From the NCBI GenBank assembly GCA_030568195.1, contig JAJLTO010000003.1:1659720-1723719 (forward strand): a stretch of DNA of 64,000 nt. The letters run 5' to 3'. The notes beneath the pieces are model-generated. The model made no database searches. It saw only the letters and a program-made list of their open reading frames with translations, and was not told the origin of the DNA. Positions 24,399 through 37,969 of the stretch are shown piece after piece (the first letter of the stretch is position 1; the number at the start of each line of letters is the position of its first letter). Both the position numbers and the translations under genes were made by a program. Source of the stretch: Dipodascopsis uninucleata var. uninucleata. Its lineage: Eukaryota; Ascomycota; Lipomycetes; Lipomycetales; Lipomycetaceae.

Positions 24399-26354
24399 AT
24401 GAGTTTCGGTGGACAGACGCCCACGATTGTGGTACTCAAAGAAGGCACTGACACCTCGCAGGGCCGTGGCCAAATTATCAGCAACATCAATGCATGCATC
24501 GCTATACAGGACACTATCAAGCCAACGCTGGGACCATTAGGGTCCGATATTCTGGTATGAGAAAGGCTTGAGAAGAGGAATTGATGATGGACGATGAAAT
24601 CTATTGGAAGCAACGCTAACAGCTGACTTTATAGATTGTGGGATCCCGAGGCGACACTACTATTTCTAATGATGGGTGAGATAGCTATAAAAATTCTAGC
24701 TGAAGTTATTTTTTTTACCACTGTGCACTAACAATTTATCATGCAGAGCCACAATTTTAAAGCTATTGGATGTTGTTCATCCTGCAGCAAAAGTTCTTGT
24801 CGATATCTCTCGCTCTCAGGATGCTGAAGTTGGTGACGGTACTACAAGTGTTACTATACTAGCCGGAGAATTGTTGAGAGAGAGTAAAGCATTTGTCGAG
24901 GAAGGGGTATCTACACATGTAATTACTAAAGGTTACAAAAAAGCGGCTGAATTGGCCGTCAATAAGATCAAAGAACTTGCTGTTCATATTGACAGACAAA
25001 ATGAGAAGTGAGTTCAATTAACTAGATGTTGTAGCGAACTAGCGAGATCAATGATCGACTAATTGAATACTTTTTATAGTGAGTTCCGCGACCTTCTTAC
25101 AAAATGTGCTGCTACTGCTATGTCATCAAAACTAATTAACCGAAATTCTGACCTTTTCACAAAAATGGCTGTTGATTCGGTTTTATCTTTGGATCAGGAT
25201 GATCTGGATGACAATTTGATTGGAGTGAAGAAGGTTCCTGGTGGTGGAATCGAAGATTCGTTTATGGTAAATGGAGTAGCGTTCAAAAAGACGTTCTCTT
25301 ACGCTGGCTTTGAACAACAGCCGAAATCATTCAAGAATCCAAAGATTGTTTGTTTGAATGTAGAACTCGAGTTAAAGGCTGAAAAAGACAATGCTGAAGT
25401 TCGTGTTGAGCAGGTATCTGAATATCAGGCCATTGTCGATGCAGAATGGAAGATTATTTTTGATAAGCTTGAAGCTATCTACAATACTGGCGCTAAGATT
25501 GTCCTTTCGAAGCTTCCTATTGGAGACTTAGCTACTCAGTTTTTCGCAGATCGTGATATCTTCTGTGCTGGTCGTGTCGCTGCTGACGATATGGAGAGAG
25601 TTCTTCAGGCTGTTGGTGGAAATATGCAGTCTACTTGTTCTGATCTGAAAGAAGAGTATCTTGGAACCTGCGAGAACTTTGAAGAACGACAGATTGGCGG
25701 TGATAGATACAATCTTTTCACTGGTTGTCCAAAGGCAAAGACTTGCACTCTCATATTGAGAGGAGGGGCTGATCAGTTTATTGAAGAAGTCGAACGTTCG
25801 CTTCATGACGCAATCATGATTGTTAAGCGATCCGTAAAGAACAATTCGATTGTTGCGGGCGGTGGAGCCATTGAGATGGAACTGTCAAAATATCTGAGAG
25901 AGTACTCGAGAACAATTGCTGGAAAGCAACAACTTATTGTTGCGGCGTTTGCTAAGGCTTTAGAAGTTATCCCACGTCAGCTCTGTGACAATGCCGGTTT
26001 TGACGCCACCGATTTATTGAATCGTCTTAGAATGCGTCATTCGCGTGATGATCTTTGGGCAGGCATTGATTTCGATAGTGGAAATATTTCTAATAACTTG
26101 GAGAAGTTTGTTTGGGAGCCATCTTTAGTTAAGGTCAATGCTATTCAGTCCGCAACTGAGGCAGCATGCCTAATTCTTTCGGTCGATGAGACAGTCAAGG
26201 TAAGTCCATGCATTCAAGATGAAAATAATGACTTATTGAGCTCTTGAAAACAAATACTAAGATTTTTGATATCTAGAACGAAGAGAGCGCACAGCCTCAG
26301 CAAGGCATGCCTCGAGGTGCACCACGAGGTCCTCGTCGGGGTCTTCCAAGATGA
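24399..26354 (+). CDS. CCT7: TRiC/CCT chaperonin subunit eta
   Basis: Subunit of the cytosolic chaperonin that folds actin, tubulin and WD40 proteins using ATP. Five exons: 24399-24554, 24635-24675, 24747-25007, 25080-26199 and 26277-26354, total 551 residues. The start [20 protein letters not shown] is typical of the eta subunit. ATP-site motifs are present across exons: the TLGP loop, NDGAT (split between exons 2 and 3), [16 protein letters not shown], and [12 protein letters not shown]. The apical domain carries the eta-like [18 protein letters not shown]. The C-terminus is Gly/Arg/Pro-rich ([13 protein letters not shown]), as in other eta subunits. Family identity is secure; among the eight subunits, eta fits best. 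Confidence 0.95.
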
Positions 26355-26713
26355 TGAGCCAGTACATAGTGTGCTTATAAATATTGACAAATACCTGTCT
26401 TCTTCTCAGAAATACAATTACTCTCTCTAAATTTGCACGATTTATAGTTGTCTTGTTGTTTACATTTTATGTTACATGTTACATAGCCTGCTCACTTATT
26501 TCACTTCGCATGGTTTATATTTTATAAATTAGTCTATTATAATATCTGTGTAATTTGTTCATATTGCGGTTTGTCTCAAATTGTAAAATTGAAAGATATT
26601 TTCTTAACAGCAGAAAAAAATGATTTAGAAAATTAGTTCAATTTTAAGCTAGTCAACAGTAAAATTTGTAACAGTAAAATAAGCATATTATTAAGTGATA
26701 TAGATCATTATGC
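26355..26713. other. Intergenic region between convergent genes
   Basis: About 360 bp between the stops of CCT7 (plus) and the VanZ-like gene (minus). AT-rich, holding both 3' ends. No further feature recognised. Confidence 0.4.
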
Positions 26714-27544
26714 TCATTTCGAATCATCTTTAGCGTCTTCTACTTCGACTGGTAAGAGCGAAGCCATTGCAATAGCTTGATCTTCCAATCCAGCTTCAAT
26801 ATCAGTTTCATTGGTGATCATAGTCGAGTATTTCGCAATTCTCTTACGTTCCAGAATCCCTAAGTGGTTCTTAGTATGGTGTTAAGGCATATAATTAGTA
26901 TAGCATTAACTTACTCTTATGGTACCAAGAAGAAAAGAGCAATGCAAGTGAACTACCAGCAACATTGGCCTGAAATATCAGATTGAAATTAGATTATGTA
27001 CTAATTTAATAAATCTACACAATTCTAGCCTCATTAACGTACCGCGATATCATACGCATCAAAAGTCCGATACTATATTGATCATTAGAGAGCATTCAAA
27101 TATGGTCATTGCATTGTGCTACAATGAGAGCACATATGAAGTACTTACTGGTACAAATGATTGGGCAAATTCGGATCCGATACCCATTCCAACGATGCAC
27201 ACAATAACGGTAGCATTTATCAACCTTCTCCTAGTTGTATCAACAACCCAATAAAATGATGTCTATATTAAATTGAGTTAACAAGAGAGCGTAGTCGTGA
27301 ACACATCCATAAATTCTACTATTCTTACCGTGATTACAAAAAAAAAGACAAAATGTAGCACCTTGTCATTAGGAAGTTGTAGAGGCGCAAAACCCAAATA
27401 TGCTGCTAAGAGCAATATTAGAATGAAGGCTATAAATAGACAATTAGCATTAGAATAAAGACAAGACAATAATATTTACTGGATAAATCCAGAATTTAAG
27501 CGTTCGCTTGCCATACCTGCCGCAAACAGTTTTCGAACTCTCAT
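26714..27544 (-). CDS. VanZ-like multi-pass membrane protein
   Basis: Small membrane protein assembled from six exons: 27544-27517, 27429-27329, 27262-27149, 27072-27043, 26969-26915 and 26859-26714, total 157 residues. Exon 1 is 28 nt and exon 4 only 30 nt. The product starts MRVRKLFAAAFILILLLAAY, continues LPNDKVLHFVFFFVIT, which is the VanZ-family core (an N-D-K-hydrophobic-H motif), and then TTRRRLINATVIV, GIGSEFAQSFVP and AYDIAANVAGS, giving four predicted helices. After the last helix comes WYHKRILERKRIAKYS and an acidic tail. Fungal relatives of this layout are widespread but uncharacterised; bacterial VanZ is linked to teicoplanin resistance. The last acceptor (ccacttag) was chosen because it alone keeps frame and restores the conserved KRILERKR. 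Confidence 0.8.
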
Positions 27545-28264
27545 TGTATATGCTGAATACTGCTGGTTGCAAATATTGTCCTATTTCAATTCTAAATATG
27601 GCACACACCAGGGCTGTTATAGAATAGTAATATTTACAGTCAGTAAACACAATGATATTAATAATAAAAATAGCAGCGCGTTAAATAATTTGTATTTAGC
27701 GTTCGCGTTGACTTCGATGTTAATTGACCGTCTATACAATCATAATCAATCACTAAATCTGGCAGACAGATAGGATATTGCAGCCTACTGCGCTTTACTT
27801 AGTTATGTAGTTACTAGAACAATCCAAGAGAAATATACTATATTAAGAGTTAGATAGTTATAATGATATCAAGGTAAACGTTTCTGTCAGGTATAGTTTG
27901 CATCTGTAGACTGCACACATTACGTCGTTACATTTTCATGCCTTGGATATTCTTAATCTTTGTAAAGGTGGTGGTGACAACCCTCTATTCAATACTATAC
28001 CCTTAAAAAATAGCAGCCCTCAATATGTGTTACTCCCAAAATCTAAAAAATATTTTAACAAAATTTTTGACAGATTTTGTACAGAAACTCCTGAAGTGAC
28101 AGCTAATTCATGACTTTGAACTTATTTTGAGAGTTTGCTATTATATTATCGTTGGAATTTCCTTAAATAAGTGAACATAGGTGAAACTACAACCTCCAAT
28201 CGTTTTTTAGGGATTTTGACGTGGAATTTTGTTCTGAGAAGTATAGCTCATCGGTTCTTACATT
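27545..28264. promoter_or_regulatory. Divergent intergenic region between the VanZ-like gene and KRE33
   Basis: About 720 bp between divergent starts. AT-rich. Small ORFs at 27450-27650 and 27567-27773 are shadows around the first VanZ-like exon. I see no repeat or RNA gene. Confidence 0.4.
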
Positions 28265-31200
28265 ATGGTTAAAAAAGCCATTGATTCAAGAATTCCTACG
28301 TTGATCAGAAACAATGTACAGGTAAATAGCACAGATCACTATAGAAACATTCAAACAATGTATTATGAATTAATATGGAATATTTTATAGGAACGAAAGC
28401 GGAGTCTTATTGTAATTATAGGTGACCACGCTCGCGATCAGCTACCTAACTTGCACTATTTGATGTCTTCGATTGATATCAAAATGAACAAGTCGGTTTT
28501 ATGGGCCTACAAGAATAAATTACTGGGATTCACAAGGTACCCATGACAACTGAATAAGTTATATTTTTAACATTACTAACAGACTTACCATAGTCATCGA
28601 AAGAAGCGCGAGGCAAAAATCAAAAAGGAAATTAAACGTGGAGTTAGAGAAGCAAATAGCGACGATCCGTTCGAACTATTTGTGAGCTTACAGAATATCA
28701 GATATGTATACTATAAAGAAACCGAAAAGATACTTGGAAATACATTTGGTATGTGTATACTTCAGGATTTTGAAGCTCTCACTCCGAATTTATTGGCTAG
28801 GACAATAGAAACTGTTGAAGGTGGTGGATTGGTTGTTATCATGCTGAAAACAATGACTAGCTTAAAGCAGTTGTATACGATGACCATGGATGTTCACTCT
28901 CGTTACCGTACGGAAGCACATGATGATGTCATTGCCAGATTTAATGAGCGGTTTATCTTGTCTTTAGGAAAATGTCAATCATGCTTGGTCGTGGATGATG
29001 AGCTGAATGTTCTTCCCATTTCTGGTGCTAAAAATATACAGTCTCTTCCTCCTCTGGAAGGAGACGATGAAACCAAAAATTTTACCAAAGATGAACTTGA
29101 ACTTAGAGGTTTAAAAGCTAGCTTAGAAGAAATTCAGCCTACAGGTGCTTTAGTAAATGTTGCTAAAACAGTCGACCAAGCAAAGGCAGTTGTCACTTTT
29201 ATAGAAGCAATATCAGAAAAAACATTAAGAAGCACAGTTGCTCTAACAGCGGGCAGGGGCCGCGGAAAATCTGCAGCTATGGGTTTAGCAATTGCGGCGG
29301 CCATCTCGCACGGTTATTCTAATATATTCATTACTTCTCCAAGTCCAGAAAATTTGAAAACTCTCTTCGACTTTATTCTCAAAGGGTTTGATGCTCTTGG
29401 ATATGATGAGCATCTAGATTATGATATTCTTCAGTCGACTGACCCAGAAGCAAATAAGGCGATCGTCAGAATGAATATTTTTAGATCGCATAGACAGACT
29501 ATCCAGTATATCAAGCCTTCAGATGCTCAAGTTCTCGGTCAGGCTGAATTGGTTGTCATTGACGAGGCTGCTGCTATTCCACTACCGCTGGTTAGAAATT
29601 TGATTGGCCCGTATCTAGTATTTATGGCATCTACTGTTCATGGATATGAAGGCAGTGGCAGGTCGCTTTCCCTGAAACTCATACAGCAACTAAGAGAGAA
29701 TTCGCGACTCATGGGAGGTAAGAAGGATGCGAACAAGATGGCAACTCTTGTGGATCGGAATGGTAAGGAGCACGCTGGCTGGAAGGATCCCCAATCGGGA
29801 ATTGGAAATCGTGTATTGCGAGAAATCGAGTTAAAGGTTCCTATCAGATATTCATCAGGAGATCCTGTAGAAAAATGGCTCAACGACTTGCTTTGCCTAG
29901 ATGTGACTATAAGCAATAGTATTGCATCTAGTGGTTCTTTAAAACAGAAGATGCCGCATCCTAATGACTGTACACTCTACTATGTTAATCGTGATACACT
30001 CTTCTCTTATCATCCAGTGTCAGAGGCATTTTTACATAGAATGATGGCACTTTATGTATCGAGTCATTACAAGAATTCTCCAAATGACCTTCAGTTACTT
30101 AGTGATGCTCCTGCCCATCAGCTGTTTGTATTACTTCCTCCAACGGACGAAAATGATAGCAGACTTCCAGAGCCTCTGTGCGTCGTCCAATTAGCCCTTG
30201 AAGGAGAAATATCCAAACAGAGTATTATGAACAATCTCAATAGAGGCCAGCGTGCTGGTGGGGATCTGATTCCGTGGATTGTTTCACAGCAGTTCCAAGA
30301 TTCTGAGTTTGGCACTTTGTCAGGCGCAAGAGTTGTAAGAATAGCTACGCATCCAGAATACTCGAAGATGGGTTATGGATCAAGGACTATCGAACTGCTT
30401 ACTGATTACTTCAAGGGCAAGTTTTCGGCTATCTCAGAATCCAGTAATATCGGCGACAGTACTCTGCCAAGAGTGTCTGATGATGACATAGAATCGTCTT
30501 CTCTACGGACAGAACAAATTAAGGTAAGGGATGTAAGAAACATGCCACCACTTCTATTGAAGTTATCCGAAAAGGGTCCGTCTCGTTTGAACTATCTAGG
30601 CGTCTCATATGGCCTCACTCCACAGCTTTTAAAATTCTGGAAGAAGAATGGATTTAAACCGGTATATCTTCGTCAGACAGCTAATGATCTAACGGGAGAA
30701 CATACTTGTGTTATGATCAAGGTACTTCCTTCTGAGAAGAAGACAGCTAGAGAAGCCGAGGAGTCATGGCTGGATGCGTTCACCCTTGATTTCAGAAAGC
30801 GTTTCACTCAATTGCTTTCGTATGAATTCCGAGACTTTTCGGCTCTGACTGGACTTTCTATATTAGAGTCTATTAGTCCCAGAACTAAATCTGTCCTGTT
30901 TAAGACTGAGCTTGACAGCATTTTTTCTCCGTATGATTTGAAGAGACTCGAATCTTACGCAAATAATCTACTAGATTATCATGTGATAGTTGACCTTCTG
31001 CCATCTATTGCTCAACTCTATTTCCATGATAAATTAAGTACACTTGTCTCTTCAGATAGTGAAGATGTTGAGGAAGTCAAGCTATCTGCAGTTCAGGCCA
31101 CTATTTTACTTGGAATTGGGTTGCAAAAGAAAGATATTAGTACTCTTGAAAAAGAATTAAACCTTCCCAGTAACCAGGTTCTGGCGATGTTTGCCAAAAG

Positions 31201-31699
31201 CATCCGGAAGATATCTACTTTTTTTAGAGGAATTGTTGAGCATGAAGTTGAATCAAAAATATTTGGTGACAAGTCTAGAACTGTCGCGAAAAAAGAGAAA
31301 AAAGTTGATGACGTAGTAGTTCCTGCTGAAGAAGATGAGGACATATTAAATGGTGACCTGGCAACTGGCTTTATCCCATTGGCCGAGCATCTAGTTAATG
31401 ACCTTGAGAATGCCGGTTCTGAGGTGCTGAATGAACTAAAACAGAAGCAGCGTGAAATGATCAACTCGCTTGATCTGTCACAGTACGCTATCGGTACGGA
31501 TCCGGCTGAATGGGATATCTCTGATAAGATTGCTGGTCGCATTGCGAAAGACAGCAAGGGAACTGTTAGTGTCAAAGGCATAAAAGATCGCAAGCGTAAG
31601 GGTGGTGATTTAACTGCATCTGATATTTTGGATCAAGAGATGAAGAACCTTGAGAATCGTGGCGGCAAAAAGACCAAGAAAACGAAGCACAAGAATTAG
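28265..31699 (+). CDS. KRE33: RNA cytidine acetyltransferase (Kre33/NAT10)
   Basis: Nucleolar enzyme that makes N4-acetylcytidine in 18S rRNA and, with a tRNA adaptor, in some tRNAs; needed for small-subunit biogenesis. Three exons: 28265-28321, 28391-28536 and 28594-31699, total 1102 residues. It opens MVKKAIDSRIPTLIRNNVQ and continues with the Tcp10-like domain (IIGDHARDQLPNLHYLMSS). A RecD-like helicase domain follows, with Walker A TAGRGRGKSAA near residue 285 and a Walker B-like ELVVIDEAAAIP. The GNAT domain near 640 has VVRIATHPEYSKMGYGS. The C-terminal tRNA-binding region ends in a Lys-rich nucleolar tail. Domain order is complete, and length is close to the yeast protein. Confidence 0.96.
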
Positions 31700-33728
<2,029 letters not shown>

Positions 33729-34240
33729 TTTAAGGAAGTTTGTGTATTGCTGTATAACTAGTTTTCTTCTCATAATTGTAAAAATAGTTCGCTGATTTAG
33801 AAATGTTTTCATGTCATTATTCTCGATCTTTTTTTACGGAATGATTCCTATCCAATTATGAGATCATTTATAGGTGATAAATGATTTATCTTAGAGCTCT
33901 AGATTTCTTTAGTTTAGCCCATGATTAACTGCCGTCTGGTTCTTATACTTCTTCAAATCTATCTCTTAAATCTCTCTTAAGGATAAGCGCTGGTTTCTCC
34001 TAGGATCGTGAGCAAGCCGCACTTATTGAGGCTGATTGTCTGATCGTGTTTTGTCGGAGTGCTGTTTTAATCGTCTATATTTCATATTTTAAAAAAAAGC
34101 AACACCGAAAATCGCGGCGGAATAAACAAATTTTTCACAAGCCGTTTGCATAACTACAAGCAGTAACATTTTATTCAATAAATTCAACGATTGGGCGTGA
34201 TTATAAAATATGATATAAGGAGAAGCACATATTGGATAAA
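33729..34240. other. Intergenic region
   Basis: About 510 bp between ERG10 and PET117. T-rich sequence follows the ERG10 stop. Nothing else recognised. Confidence 0.4.
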
Positions 34241-34552
34241 ATGTCCCGCGCTTCAAAAATCACGCTTGGAGTTGTATCTACCGTTGCCGCTATTACTGTA
34301 TATGGTGTTCATTATATACAAGAACAAGAGGAGAAAGTACGTATTCTGAAAGGATGATAATACTAGTTATATCAAGTGTTCAGATCTGAATCTAATAGAG
34401 AGCATTATGTATAGACTATGTATGAAGGTGTTCTCAAGGATATCGAGCGTCAAAAAGTGAAAAGAGCTCGAGAAGAAGATTTCTTATTAAATCAGAGACT
34501 ACAGAGAGAATACGAGGCTATCCAACCTTTAGCAGAGAGACCTAAATCTTAG
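34241..34552 (+). CDS. PET117: Cytochrome c oxidase assembly protein Pet117
   Basis: Small mitochondrial inner-membrane-associated protein needed for cytochrome oxidase assembly; in yeast it links Cox15 to heme A synthesis. Two exons, 34241-34336 and 34415-34552, give 77 residues. The N-terminus MSRASKITLGVVSTVAAITV forms a hydrophobic segment with the family SKITL motif, followed by GVHYIQEQEE. The second exon gives MYEGVLKDIERQ, a charged helix, and the typical ending LQREYEAIQPLAE. Gene too short to show as a single ORF. Size and motif order match the family well. Confidence 0.9.
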
Positions 34553-34677
34553 GTATTTCTCTGATGCTACTACAAATATTAGATCCATACGCAATTGGCT
34601 TTGCTAAAGGAGTATGTACATGTTGATATAAAAGACAGCAATGCAGTGATTATTTCATCAAGCAAACGCTATATAAA

Positions 34678-36525
34678 TCATATTTTCCCAAGAAGTCGTG
34701 CTTCTTGTAACTGTGCCCAATTTATATACAGAAAACCATTGTACTTTGCTTTATCGTTATTCATTTCGTCATCTACGGCTTCAAATCTTCGCCAGATCCT
34801 GTCACCGTTGATATCATATTGAATATTTTGTTTCGGCCAGAATGGCTTCGCCAACCTTATAGTCAGTTCAGTTCGGTTGTCAATTATAGAAGTTTTTGAG
34901 CCCGTAAGATCCATAATAGACAATATGATACCTATCTTCCAATCTGACACTACAGGTGTGTAGGTGACCTCATCCATATCTAGTACACGAAAGACTAAAA
35001 CGGAGAACACGTGTAGATTGTCAGTTGTAGCGACTGGATATTCTAGTAGGTCCTTTGGAACTTCTTGAGGTAGCTTTTGCAAAATTAAATCAGACTCTGC
35101 ATCAGAAAATGAATTTTCTTTCAGTACCTTAGTATTAGGGCGCAAATATTCGGAGCTATCAGTTATCTGCTCACGGGAAATACACTCTCTTGTAATATTT
35201 TTGTAGTTTACTTGTCGAAATGGAAATGGAGGTATTCTTAATCTGCAATTCTCGCTATCGATGCATTCTACAGACTCAGCCAAGAGTTTGAGTTTTCTTC
35301 TCTCAGGAAACTCATGTTCTGCTGATATACCAGTAATATCGGAGTTCTGTTCGAGACTGCTTTCAGAATTGCTCAGACCTCCATCACAAGAGTCGCTAGA
35401 TTCGGCAATATATATATCTGACGTGTCTTTGTCAATCATAGAATTCATATCTTTAATCGATTGCTTCTTAATATCCACTTTTGGTGTCGAATGCACAGAG
35501 ATAACTGCACTTGACAAAGTTGACAATGCGTTCTGAATATGTGATCCTATCTTGTCCATGATACCAATTCCTTCCTCAACAATAGCTGACTGCTCTTCGC
35601 TAAGAGACATTGAGTCACAAATATCATCTGTTTTGGATATTCCTTCTTCGCACTCATTATCATTTTCCTTGCTCTCCATTTCACTCGTCAATTTGATATT
35701 CTCATGCTGAGTTGCTGCTTGTGCTACTATCTTTCTCATTCTCTTCGCCTTTCGTCTTCTAGCATTTCGAGATTTTGTAGCTGCAGTACCCTGAAAAGGA
35801 GCAGTGTATTTTTGAATATTATTCTCCGTACCATTTACTTCAATTTCAGCACTATTATTTCTACAGTAAATCGAATAGTTAGTTCTGGTAGAACCATTAA
35901 TAATAAACATGAAAAACTAGCTCACTTTTTGCTGCCACTCGAGTTGGTTTCTTGTGATACACTCCTAGTCCTCTTTCTCTTTCTCTGCTCTTCGACTTGT
36001 GACTTCTCATATTTATCAAAATTATCTACTAGTAGACCGAGTTGCTCGTTGCTGGAGATCTTAAAGCTATTTAATTTTGGAAGAATTCTCTCCGGTTGAG
36101 CTTTATTAGTGATAGCAACTGAACTATACGGCAAGTATATCAACTTATTTGCCTTCTGCACCATGCCAATACTATTAATTTTTTAGAATTTTTCTAGTGA
36201 TATTTACCAAAAAGACACATAATACGTACTTGAGTTCCTCTCCATCTTGAATAGTGTCCTGAATAGGAAACCAAAAGCACAGCTTCCATCCGTCTGGTGT
36301 TTCACAGAAATAATCTGTAGGATCAAAATCTGCTGTTTCGTCCATACTCTGTTTACACTCTAGATTGCCGTCGGCATGAAAAAACCATGGAAATGACTCG
36401 TGAACGGCATAAACTAAATCAACGATCGTTGATGAGGCGTGTAAGATCGAGGACGGAAGTGGCCATAGTATCTTCAGCTCTTTGGTTGGCGCTAAAGGCG
36501 AAGATATTCGCAGCTTGACGCGCAT
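34678..36525 (-). CDS. COIL: Coilin-like protein (Cajal body scaffold)
   Basis: Three exons, 36525-36230, 36171-35926 and 35884-34678, give 582 residues, the same size as animal coilin. The N-terminal segment MRVKLRISSPLAPTKELKIL leads into a ubiquitin-like self-association domain with LVYAVHESF. A basic region follows (RKRKRTRSVSQ and RNARRRKAKRMRK), then a long acidic, Ser-rich, disordered middle. The C-terminus matches the coilin Tudor-like domain: FPFRQVNYKN, HVFSVLVFRVLD, YTPVVSDWKIGIILSIMD, and the closing NWAQLQEARLL, parallel to the WKELIDPRLI end of animal coilin. Coilin organises Cajal bodies and snRNP maturation and is absent from model yeasts, so a fungal copy is notable. The call rests on motif order and length. 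Confidence 0.72.
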
Positions 36526-36764
36526 TAAATAAACCTTTGATTAGATCAGCGTTCTAGATTCAAATATTTCCTGTTGGACTGTAGAACAATGATATCTAGA
36601 GCTCCTAATAGGTCGTTTACGTTGTTCGTAGGTAACAACAAATTGAGACTGATTCTACCAGAAAATATTCATGAAATAAATAATAACTTAACTCTAAAAG
36701 TATATGGTATGGTACTCTCATAAAGTCAACTCGACCTGACAGGCTTAACGTTTTTACAGACAAG
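36526..36764. promoter_or_regulatory. Divergent promoter of COIL and EFM3, with a possible upstream exon
   Basis: Only 239 bp separate the COIL start (36525, minus) from the EFM3 start used here (36765, plus). Inside it, an ORF from 36589 ends at a donor (GTATGG, 36707), and a textbook branch point and acceptor (cttaacgtttttacag, ending 36759) follow. Splicing would join this ORF in frame to EFM3, so it may be a first exon or a 5'-UTR intron. Confidence 0.5.
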
Positions 36765-37966
36765 ATGCCTCCTCTAGCTGATAATATCACTCAATTCGTT
36801 CAGAGACAGTATTTCCAACAAGTACCTCTTAGGAAATTCAGGTTCCGACAGCTTGAAAATGATGATCAAGAACTGCAAGCAGTTTGTTCACTGCGCATTC
36901 AACAAGAGCTTTTTTCTCATGTAAGAATAGTGATATCAAGAGATACGGTATTGTACTCAAAGATCTACTACTAACTAGAATGCAAATAGACTTTCAGTAA
37001 GAGTACGGATGTTGGTATATCTATACATTACATGGTTAATATTTTGAAAAGATATATCTTACTTATAGAGCAATCAAATGTAAGCGAATTAGCTTAAATG
37101 CAGAGATGTGAAGCTAATACGTTTTCAACAGCAAGAGATCGACGATAATATATTGAATACGATGATATCCAATATCTCAGTACCAGCCTTACCAGCTGAT
37201 ATACCTCAGCGAGTGCATTATTTGTTAGAGCCATATGGTTCTTCTACATTTGTTATTCAAGAAAGTAGAAACATTTTGGGCAGTTCTGGGATGACAGGAT
37301 TTAGAACATGGGAGGCTGCACTAGCACTCGGAGAATACATCGTCAAGAATAGTATGAAAGTGGGCCTCCGTGAAAACACGAGAATCCTAGAACTTGGGGC
37401 TGGCACTGGCTTTATTAGTATTTTATGTTCAAGGCTGGGCGTAAAGAATATATTAGCAACCGATGGATATGAAGATGTTATAAACGTTCTCAAGTCCAAT
37501 ATCGAAATAAACCACCTCGGCAGTTCTATTCAGACTAGAAGATTAATATGGGGAGATAAGCAAGACGAGAACCATGAAATTCTTCAGACTTTTCAATTTG
37601 ATTTGATCCTTGGAGCAGATATAGTATGAAGTTGTGTATTTGACACTAGATAGAGATTATAAGTATATCGTATACTAACATTTCATATTCTAGACTTATG
37701 ATACGGAACTTTGTGAGACTCTTACTGATACTATACTTCAAATTTTTAGAAAAAATAAACAAGCTAAAGCTATTATAAGTATTACAGAGCGTAGAACAGA
37801 CACGCTAGAGTACTTTGAGAAGCTATTGAAGTCGAAACACATCAGATCAGTTTGGACATACGCTCCATCGAATAATGATCTATTTTTTTATGTTTCTGAT
37901 AATCCTATTGTAAGATTATACTTCCTTCAATTTTCCGATCCGTCGCAAGTCAATTTCTCTAGGTAG
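36765..37966 (+). CDS. EFM3: Protein-lysine methyltransferase of the FAM86/Efm3 family
   Basis: SAM-dependent methyltransferase; family members trimethylate a lysine of elongation factor eEF2. My model has exons 36765-36920, 37093-37623 and 37694-37966, total 319 residues. The N-terminal FAM86 helical region reads ITQFVQRQYFQQVPLRKF. The substrate-side motif QESRNILGSSGMTGFRTWEA precedes the class I methyltransferase core: ILELGAGTGFISILC (SAM motif I), ATDGYEDVINVLKSNI, and LILGADITYD, which forms after splicing. The first intron is long (172 nt); an optional 18-nt exon inside it would also keep frame. The start could be 36589. The stop lies 3 bp from the stop of the convergent J-protein gene. 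Confidence 0.83.
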
Positions 37967-37969
37967 TAT

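Noticed and set aside
31093-31593. Minus-strand 166-codon ORF inside KRE33
   Set aside because: Ser/Phe-rich antisense shadow of a conserved coding exon.
36979-36996. 18-nt extra exon in EFM3
   Set aside because: It keeps frame, but its acceptor follows the branch point by only two bases, unlike other introns here, and the product does not need it.
37080-37103. 24-nt intron in EFM3
   Set aside because: A model with an 11-nt exon and a 24-nt intron is possible but too short an intron; the acceptor at 37092 gives a simpler in-phase model.
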